DNA of 5,804 bases, taken from contig CAYLLY010000132.1 in NCBI GenBank assembly GCA_964384595.1, forward strand, positions 1 to 5,804, in the 5' to 3' direction. The notes beneath the pieces are model-generated. The model did no database searches and was not told the DNA's origin. It worked only from the letters and a program-made list of their open reading frames with translations. The DNA is from SCTG01 sp964384595. GTDB lineage: Bacteria; Nitrospirota; Nitrospiria; Nitrospirales; NS-4. The position numbers and the translations under genes are program-made. Numbering within the stretch: the stretch's first letter is position 1; every line of letters starts with the position of its first letter. Positions 1-4,178 of the stretch are shown piece after piece.

Positions 1-2
1 TT

Positions 3-1625
3 GCTGAGGGGTTCACTGTCTTCACCGGGGAAACGGGCGCCGGCAAGTCCATCCTTGTGGATGCGGTGGACCTCTTGGTGGGCGGGCGGGCTTCGGCAGA
101 CCTCATCCGGGCGGGCGCCGAGGAAGCCGAAGTTTCGGGCGTCTTCTCCCTCCCCCCGGAGAGTCCGGTCGCGGCCTTCCTTAAGGAGCAGGATCTTTTC
201 GGCGCCGGCGAGCATGATCTGATTCTCCGCCGCATCCTGTCGCGGGCCGGCCGGAACCGCGTTCACGTAAACGGGCGGCCGGCGCCGCTCACCGTCCTTC
301 AGTCGCTCCGCGGGCTTTTGGTGGACATCCACGGCCAGCACGAGCACCAATCCCTGTTCAAGCCGGCACTGCAACTGGACCTGCTCGACGAGTTCGGCGG
401 GCTGGCCGACGCGCGTCACGACTACGCGGCGGCGTTTGACACATGGCGTGAGCTGGAAACGCGCCTGGCGGACCGGCGGGCGGCGTTGGCGGACCGGCAG
501 GCGCATGAAGACCTTCTGCGCCATCAAGTGGAGGAAATGACAGGGGCGAATCTGCGTGCTGGCGAAGACCGTGAGCTTGAGCGTGAGCGGCTGCTGTTGT
601 CGCATGGAAGGCGGCTCGCCGAGCTGGTGCAGGCTACGTATGGCCCGCTCTACGAGGAGGAGCCTTCGATCCTGCAGGGCCTGGGCTCGCTAGCCGGTTC
701 GGTAAAGGAGTTGGCTGCTATCGACCATGAAATGACGGAAGATCGAGACCGATTTACGGAGGCGTTGGCGCAGTTGACGGATCTGGCCCAGCGCCTGCGG
801 GCCTATCGGGACAAGCTGGAGTTCGATCCCGAGCGGCTGGACAAGGTGGAAGAGCGGCTGGACCTCATCCATCGGCTCGTCAAGAAGTACGGGGGCTCGC
901 TGGAGGAGGTCATCAAACGGGGCGAGACGGCACGGCGTGAGCTTCAGGAACTGGACTCCGGCGATGAGGCGCTGAAGGAGCTCTCAAAGCAGGTGACCGA
1001 CGCGCGCGAGAAGGTCGGAAAGCTGGCGCAGGGCCTGTCCCGCAAGCGGACGAAGGCGGCGGGCGAGTTGGAAAAGCGGCTGGAGCGTGAGCTGAAGGAC
1101 TTGCGGATGAACCATGCGCGGGTGCGCATCGCGGTGGAGCAGGAGGCCTGCGCGGATGGTCCACAGCTCACGTCAACGGGGATCGATCGCGTGGAGTTCA
1201 TGTTCTCCTCCAACCTGGGCGAGGCGCCCCAGCCGCTGTCCCGGATCGCGTCGGGCGGGGAGCTATCGCGGGTGATGCTGGCGATGAAGACGGTGCTCGC
1301 CGAGCAGGATCGCGTGCCGGTCCTGGTCTTCGATGAAGTGGACGCGGGCATCGGCGGCGCCGTGTCGGAAGTGGTGGGCAAGCGGCTCCGGAATCTCAGC
1401 CGGCACGGGCATCAGGTGTTCTGCATCACGCACCTTGCGCCCATCGCGGCGCAGGCGCAGGGTCACTTCGCGGTCACCAAGGCGGCCAAGAGCGGGCGCA
1501 CGGTGACCCAGGTGGAGCAGTTGGACAAGGCGGCGCGGGTGGAGGAAGTCGCACGCATGCTCGGCGGCGAAACCATCACCCCCACCATCCGCTCCACCGC
1601 CTCCGAAATGCTCAAACAGAAATGA
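3..1625 (+). CDS. recN: DNA repair protein RecN (5'-truncated by window edge)
   Basis: RecN is an SMC-like ATPase that acts early in recombinational repair of double-strand breaks in the cytoplasm. The frame is open from base 3, and the visible 540 residues begin just before the Walker A motif GETGAGKS (27-50). Only about 25 N-terminal residues are therefore missing, against a usual length of 550-575. Other landmarks in order are the IHGQHEHQ motif at residues 109-116 (H110 codon at 330), a long charged coiled-coil arm over roughly residues 140-350, the ABC signature SGGELSR at 1251-1271, Walker B VLVFDEVDAG with D444/E445 (1332-1337), and the switch histidine in ITHLAP (H477, 1431-1433). A start inside the window, such as the one at 57, would remove Walker A and is wrong. 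The TGA stop is at 1623-1625. All ATPase motifs are intact, so the protein should be functional. The GC-rich codon use is typical of the host. The identification is near certain. Confidence 0.97.
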   Translation, partial: AEGFTVFTGETGAGKSILVDAVDLLVGGRASADLIRAGAEEAEVSGVFSLPPESPVAAFLKEQDLFGAGEHDLILRRILSRAGRNRVHVNGRPAPLTVLQSLRGLLVDIHGQHEHQSLFKPALQLDLLDEFGGLADARHDYAAAFDTWRELETRLADRRAALADRQAHEDLLRHQVEEMTGANLRAGEDRELERERLLLSHGRRLAELVQATYGPLYEEEPSILQGLGSLAGSVKELAAIDHEMTEDRDRFTEALAQLTDLAQRLRAYRDKLEFDPERLDKVEERLDLIHRLVKKYGGSLEEVIKRGETARRELQELDSGDEALKELSKQVTDAREKVGKLAQGLSRKRTKAAGELEKRLERELKDLRMNHARVRIAVEQEACADGPQLTSTGIDRVEFMFSSNLGEAPQPLSRIASGGELSRVMLAMKTVLAEQDRVPVLVFDEVDAGIGGAVSEVVGKRLRNLSRHGHQVFCITHLAPIAAQAQGHFAVTKAAKSGRTVTQVEQLDKAARVEEVARMLGGETITPTIRSTASEMLKQK

Positions 1626-1626
1626 C

Positions 1627-1631
1627 TGAGG
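1627..1631 (+). promoter_or_regulatory. Ribosome binding site of the zinc-ribbon regulator
   Basis: TGAGG lies 4 nt before the ATG at 1636, immediately after the recN stop codon. The spacing is short but usable. It fixes the start of the downstream gene and suggests translation coupled to recN. Confidence 0.5.
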
Positions 1632-1635
1632 CGCG

Positions 1636-1938
1636 ATGAGCGCTGAGGGAACGATTCGCCAGCAGATCATGCAGGCGATCACCGGCGCGAGGTGCTCCGC
1701 CCGCGATCTCGCGCACCGCGTCGGCGTTTCCGAACGTGAGGTGGAAGATCATCTGGCGCACATCGGCAGATCGGTGGCCCGCGACCGGCGGGGCCGGTTC
1801 CTGCTCGAACCCTCCATCTGCCAGGACTGTGAGTTCGTGTTTCGCGGCCGCACCCGCCTCACCCGACCGAGCCGATGCCCGAAATGCCGGAGCGAAACGA
1901 TTTCCCCGCCGCGGTTCGGAATCGAATTCAAAAGGTAA
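1636..1938 (+). CDS. Small HTH / zinc-ribbon putative transcriptional regulator
   Basis: This is a 100-residue protein with two parts. Residues ~7-50 form a winged-helix-like HTH (TIRQQIMQAI, then SARDLAHRVGVSEREVEDHL, then a basic RDRRGRF wing). Residues ~60-98 form a zinc ribbon with C62-x2-C65 and C81-x2-C84, ending in a conserved-looking PPRFGIEFKR tail. This arrangement matches the predicted regulators of COG3357 (HTH fused to Zn-ribbon), known from archaea and some bacteria and with no established target. The start ATG lies 10 nt after the recN stop and follows TGAGG (1627-1631) at 4-nt spacing, so it is probably co-transcribed with recN. Zinc binding and DNA binding are inferred from the motifs. 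Whether it regulates recN or a DNA-damage response cannot be told from the sequence. It could instead be a zinc-ribbon nucleic-acid-binding accessory protein. Confidence 0.85.
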   Translation: MSAEGTIRQQIMQAITGARCSARDLAHRVGVSEREVEDHLAHIGRSVARDRRGRFLLEPSICQDCEFVFRGRTRLTRPSRCPKCRSETISPPRFGIEFKR

Positions 1939-2180
1939 GCGGTGCGGGTCCTGTCGCCGAGCAGCCCAGTCGAGCTGCGCGTTTCGGCGTCGCAGCCCCG
2001 CAGACTCGCCTGTACGCGCCGCGCTCGATCTGGGCGCCCGCTCGGCGCCACCCGCGCCTCCCTGGACATTCCCTCCAGCCAGGTGTATCTTTCGCTCAAG
2101 CAGATTTACGTATCAGAGAACTTTGGAGGCGTAGCGGTGACTGCGGTCTCGGGGCACGATAGGTCCATGAGGCTGATCCA
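1939..2180. other. Spacer between regulator and TPR gene, no convincing gene
   Basis: This 242-nt stretch separates the zinc-ribbon gene from the TPR gene. Its first half is very GC-rich, and base composition falls towards the TPR gene. A frame runs from GTG 1942 to TGA 2182-2184. It starts 3 nt after the previous stop, has AAAGG (1931-1935) in front, and overlaps the next ATG by 4 nt. The 80-residue product is rich in Arg and Ser with no recognisable motif, so I do not call it a gene. I see no clear sigma-70 promoter, although a promoter for the TPR gene would be expected here. A small GC hairpin (GGCGCC-5-GGCGCC near 2033-2049) has no T tract and is not a good terminator. Confidence 0.4.
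2168..2172 (+). promoter_or_regulatory. Ribosome binding site of the TPR gene
   Basis: TGAGG lies 8 nt before the ATG at 2181, a good distance. It supports that start, which also puts a hydrophobic signal segment at the N terminus. Confidence 0.55.
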
Positions 2181-3257
2181 ATGAAAGCCAATACCCCCAA
2201 GATAGTTCTCATGATTGTCTACGTGATCCTGGTGTCTCTGGAGGCCTGCACCCAGGATTCCGATTGGGAGAGATACAGCGTTGCTGGGTCCAAGGCATAC
2301 AACAGTGGAAATTATGCTCTTGCTGAAAAGGAGTTCACGGCAGCACTTAAGGAAGCAGAAAGGTTTGAGCCACACGACCCGCGTTTAGCTGCCAGCCTCA
2401 ACAATTTGGCAGCACTCTACCACAGTCAGGGCAAGTACACCGCCGCGGAACCGCTCCAGCGTCGCGCCTTGGCCATCCAGGAGAAGGCGTTAGGGCCGGA
2501 GCATCCCGACGTGGCTACCAGCCTCAACAACTTGGCAGCACTCTACCACAGTCAGGGCAAGTACGCCGCCGCGGAACCGCTCCAGCGTCGCGCCTTGGCC
2601 ATCCGGGAGAAGGCGTTGGGGCCGGAGCACCCCGACGTGGCCATGAGTCTCAACAACCTAGCGCTAGTCTACCACTTCCAGGGCAAGTACGCCGCCGCGG
2701 AACCGCTCCAGCGTCGCGCCTTGGCCATCCGGGNNNNNNNNNNNNNNNNNNNNNNNNNNNNNNNNNNNNNNNNNNNNNNNNNNNNNNNNNNNNNNNNNNN
2801 NNNNNNNNNNNNNNNNNNNNNNNNNNNNNNNNNAGAAGGCGTTGGGGCCGGAGCATCCCGACGTGGCTATCAACCTCAACAATTTGGCAGCACTCTACCA
2901 CAGTCAGGGCAAGTATGCCGCCGCGGAACCGCTCCATCATCGCGCCTTGGCCATCTGGGAGAAGGCGCTGGGGCCGGAGCACCCCGACGTGGCCATGAGT
3001 CTGGAGAACACNNNNNNNNNNNNNNNNNNNNNNNNNNNNNNNNNNNNNNNNNNNNNNNNNNNNNNNNNNNNNNNNNNNNNNNNNNNNNNNNNNNNNNNNN
3101 NNNNNNNNNNNGGGAGAAGGCGCTGGGGCCGGAGCACCCCGACGTGGCCATGAGTCTGGAGAACACTGCTTCCCTGTTGAGGAAACTTCACCGCAATACC
3201 GAAGCCACAAAAATGGAAGCCCGAGCTAAAGCAATCAGGGCAAAGCGCGCGTTATAG
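2181..3257 (+). CDS. Kinesin-light-chain-type TPR repeat protein, putative lipoprotein (sequence broken by two assembly gaps)
   Basis: The N terminus MKANTPKIVLMIVYVILVSLEAC looks like a secretion signal ending in a lipobox-like L20-E21-A22-C23. Glu at -2 is unusual, so lipidation is likely but not certain. A degenerate TPR follows (residues ~35-70). After it come tandem 42-residue units of the form SLNNLAALYHSQGKYAAAEP, LQRRALAI, EKALGPEHPDVA, the kinesin-light-chain-type TPR pattern (TPR_10/TPR_12). TPRs bind proteins; no partner is visible. The tail (LLRKLHRNTEATKMEARAKA, then the stop) is a capping helix. Two runs of 100 N (2734-2833, 3012-3111) interrupt the array. Taken literally, they put the middle segment in another frame. 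Joining the first gap in repeat phase and removing the 55-nt overlap across the second gives one uninterrupted frame of 273 codons plus stop, so I regard the gene as intact. The true number of units may be higher. Codon use at the N-terminal end is less GC-rich than in recN. Confidence 0.88.
   Translation: MKANTPKIVLMIVYVILVSLEACTQDSDWERYSVAGSKAYNSGNYALAEKEFTAALKEAERFEPHDPRLAASLNNLAALYHSQGKYTAAEPLQRRALAIQEKALGPEHPDVATSLNNLAALYHSQGKYAAAEPLQRRALAIREKALGPEHPDVAMSLNNLALVYHFQGKYAAAEPLQRRALAIRXXXXXXXXXXXXXXXXXXXXXXXXXXXXXXXXXXEGVGAGASRRGYQPQQFGSTLPQSGQVCRRGTAPSSRLGHLGEGAGAGAPRRGHESGEHXXXXXXXXXXXXXXXXXXXXXXXXXXXXXXXXXXEKALGPEHPDVAMSLENTASLLRKLHRNTEATKMEARAKAIRAKRAL
2391..3011 (+). repeat. Tandem 126-nt (42-residue) TPR units
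   Basis: Units start at 2391, 2517 and 2643, then continue after the first N run, with the next full unit at 2869-2994 and a partial one from 2995. The codon GAG of the EKALGPEHPD segment recurs at 2481, 2607 and 2733 (split by the gap), and again at 2959, always 126 nt apart when the first gap is ignored. The units are almost identical in DNA, including silent positions, which points to recent expansion or gene conversion. This similarity explains why the assembly broke here. Confidence 0.92.
2734..2833. other. Assembly gap 1 (100 N placeholder)
   Basis: Exactly 100 N inside the TPR array. The left flank stops after the first base of a GAG codon and the right flank resumes at its second base. 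The real distance is therefore probably zero or a whole number of 126-nt units, not 100. The last 55 nt before the gap (2679-2733) are identical to 2553-2607. Confidence 0.95.
3012..3111. other. Assembly gap 2 (100 N placeholder over overlapping contig ends)
   Basis: Exactly 100 N. The 55 nt before the gap (2957-3011) are identical to the 55 nt after it (3112-3166). The two contigs therefore most likely overlap and nothing need be missing. Confidence 0.95.
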
Positions 3258-3325
3258 GAATTCGGTCGCCATTCACTTGGGCTAGGGCAGGTCCCCGATA
3301 AACATTCCTCAACCGCGTGTCTCCC

Positions 3326-3360
3326 CTCACCCTACCCTCTTCCCGATGTGGGCGAGTGAG
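3326..3360. repeat. Imperfect hairpin, possible degenerate dispersed repeat
   Basis: CTCAC (3326-3330) can pair with GTGAG (3356-3360), and CTC..CCC (3337-3344) with GGGcGAG (3350-3356), giving alternative imperfect stems. The pyrimidine-rich arm followed by a GGGCGAG arm resembles dispersed intergenic hairpins common in GC-rich bacteria. No second copy lies in this window, so the assignment is tentative. Confidence 0.25.
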
Positions 3361-3367
3361 AAGCGGT

Positions 3368-3394
3368 CAGTTCCTCGCCGTAGCGGGTCCAGTC
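3368..3394 (-). pseudogene. Relic of UPF0182 3' coding sequence (DWTRYGEEL)
   Basis: Read on the minus strand, this stretch encodes DWTRYGEEL, the same nine residues as codons at 4221-4247 of the UPF0182 gene. The two copies differ at 3 of 27 bases, all silent third positions (Leu, Arg and Tyr codons). This indicates descent from a translated sequence and not chance. The next codon downstream of the relic is Thr and the frame then soon reaches a stop (TASHSPTSGRG), so only a scrap remains. It could be the end of a lost UPF0182 paralogue or a duplication made when the toxin-antitoxin pair was inserted. Confidence 0.7.
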
Positions 3395-3405
3395 CCTGCT
3401 TTTTT
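3382..3405 (+). terminator. Probable Rho-independent terminator after the TPR gene
   Basis: A short stem, AGCGGG (3382-3387) paired with CCTGCT (3395-3400) with one G-U pair, closes a 7-nt loop. A run of T follows (3400-3405). It lies about 125 nt after the TPR stop codon and before the toxin-antitoxin promoter. The stem is only six pairs, so strength is uncertain. It overlaps the UPF0182 relic. Confidence 0.45.
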
Positions 3406-3470
3406 CGTGCCCCGCATTATACAAATTTCAGACTGGGGTGTCTGATTCAGTGAGGCTGGAACTGGAAGCC

Positions 3471-3499
3471 TTGCGGATTGGTCCTCTATGATGTATATA
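3471..3499 (+). promoter_or_regulatory. Sigma-70-like promoter of the toxin-antitoxin operon
   Basis: TTGCGG (3471-3476) and TATATA (3494-3499) are separated by 17 nt and fit -35 and -10 elements. An alternative -10, TATGAT (3487-3492), has no good -35 at the right distance. Transcription would start around 3505-3508, giving a leader of about 15 nt. Confidence 0.55.
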
Positions 3500-3505
3500 T
3501 ACATC
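3490..3505. promoter_or_regulatory. Palindromic operator over the -10 box
   Basis: GATGTATA/TATACATC is a perfect 16-nt palindrome that covers the proposed -10 element and lies 16 nt before the antitoxin ATG. Ribbon-helix-helix antitoxins bind such palindromes as dimers, alone or with the toxin, and repress their own operon. Binding here is inferred from position and symmetry. Confidence 0.65.
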
Positions 3506-3510
3506 GTCAT

Positions 3511-3516
3511 AGGAGG
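3511..3516 (+). promoter_or_regulatory. Strong ribosome binding site of the antitoxin gene
   Basis: AGGAGG lies 5 nt before the ATG at 3522. This consensus site fits the need for antitoxin synthesis in excess of toxin. Confidence 0.8.
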
Positions 3517-3521
3517 GCGCC

Positions 3522-3782
3522 ATGCAGCGGACGCAACTGTATCTGTCGGATGAGATAGCCGCGAAACTCAGAAGCTTGAGCAGGAAGGAGCGAAAAACCG
3601 TGTCGCAGCTTGTCCGTGAGGCTCTTGAAGCGAAGTATTTGGGAGAAGGAAGACTCCCGCTCAAGGACGCGCTGAAGGCCTGTCGTGGGCTGTGGGCCGA
3701 TCGGAAGGATTTTGACGCCGGGCGGTTCATTCGATCGCTTCGGGAAGATAATCGCGCTCAACCGGCCAGTGATAAGGCATGA
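3522..3782 (+). CDS. vapB: VapB-type ribbon-helix-helix antitoxin
   Basis: The product is an 86-residue antitoxin of a type II pair. Residues ~2-40 have the ribbon-helix-helix pattern: strand RTQLYLS, helix DEIAAKLRSLSRKE, turn, then helix TVSQLVREALEAKYL. This part should dimerise and bind DNA, most likely the palindrome at 3490-3505. The C-terminal part (GLWADRKDFDAGRFIRSLRED, residues ~56-76) resembles the acidic/aromatic segment by which such antitoxins wrap and block the PIN toxin. The start is supported by AGGAGG. The TGA stop (3780-3782) overlaps the toxin ATG by 4 nt, so translation is coupled. The gene symbol is by family; numbering among paralogues is unknown. Confidence 0.88.
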   Translation: MQRTQLYLSDEIAAKLRSLSRKERKTVSQLVREALEAKYLGEGRLPLKDALKACRGLWADRKDFDAGRFIRSLREDNRAQPASDKA

Positions 3783-4174
3783 AGAAAATTCTTCTCGATT
3801 CGGACGTGATCATCGCGAATCTGAGGAATGAGACGCCCGTCACGGAGTTTCTGGATCGGCTCTTGGAAAAGGGCACGGTGCTCTATGTGAGCCCGATTGC
3901 GTATGCTGAAGTCTATGCCGGCCGGCGTCCGGGTGAGGATGAGGCGATCGGGGGATTTTTCCGGTCGGTCGAATGCTTGCACATTGACGGGGCCGTGGGC
4001 GCAAAGGCCGGGGAGTATCTACGGACCTTTTCGAGAAGCTCAGGCGTCAAGATTGCGGATGCGCTGGTCGCTGCTACGGCTTACTGCCATCAGGTCGGAC
4101 TCTACACGCTGAACCGGAAGCATTATCCGATGAAGGATATCGAAATGGTCGGTTCTCTGAAGGCCTCGCACTGA
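3779..4174 (+). CDS. vapC: VapC-type PIN-domain toxin ribonuclease
   Basis: The product is a 131-residue PIN-domain protein, the size of a complete VapC. Acidic metal-binding positions are in place: D7 and D9 in LLDSDVII, E44 in AYAEVYAG, and D94 in IADALVAATA. The usual late segment TLNRKHYP (N112) follows. VapC toxins cleave specific RNAs, often initiator tRNA or the 23S rRNA sarcin-ricin loop; the target here cannot be read from sequence. D9 replaces the Asn common in DTNVL motifs, a frequent variant that should stay active. It overlaps the antitoxin stop by 4 nt and ends 4 nt from the convergent UPF0182 stop. No frameshift or truncation is seen, so the pair is probably active or recently so. 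Confidence 0.92.
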   Translation: MKKILLDSDVIIANLRNETPVTEFLDRLLEKGTVLYVSPIAYAEVYAGRRPGEDEAIGGFFRSVECLHIDGAVGAKAGEYLRTFSRSSGVKIADALVAATAYCHQVGLYTLNRKHYPMKDIEMVGSLKASH

Positions 4175-4178
4175 GGCA

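Noticed and set aside
1..222. Open frame from base 1 as a separate gene
   Set aside because: It overlaps recN in another frame. The recN frame encodes Walker A here, and the alternative product is Arg/Ser-rich without motifs.
944..1682. Long minus-strand frames opposite recN
   Set aside because: They are antisense shadows common in GC-rich genes, and the plus-strand frame carries all RecN ATPase motifs.
2033..2049. GGCGCC-loop-GGCGCC as terminator after the regulator gene
   Set aside because: No T tract follows, and such GC hairpins are expected by chance in this composition.
2391..3011. CRISPR-like or non-coding tandem array
   Set aside because: The period is 126 nt with no spacers, and it translates to 42-residue TPR units.
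2842..3153. Separate small TPR gene starting at 2842 in a different frame
   Set aside because: It is the middle of the same TPR array, put out of frame only by the arbitrary 100-N spacing.
2181..3257. Frameshifted TPR pseudogene
   Set aside because: The frame changes occur only at the two N runs. Repeat phase and the 55-nt overlap restore a single frame.
3428..3761. Minus-strand frames across the antitoxin gene
   Set aside because: They are opposite-strand shadows of a well-supported RHH antitoxin with its own ribosome binding site and operator.
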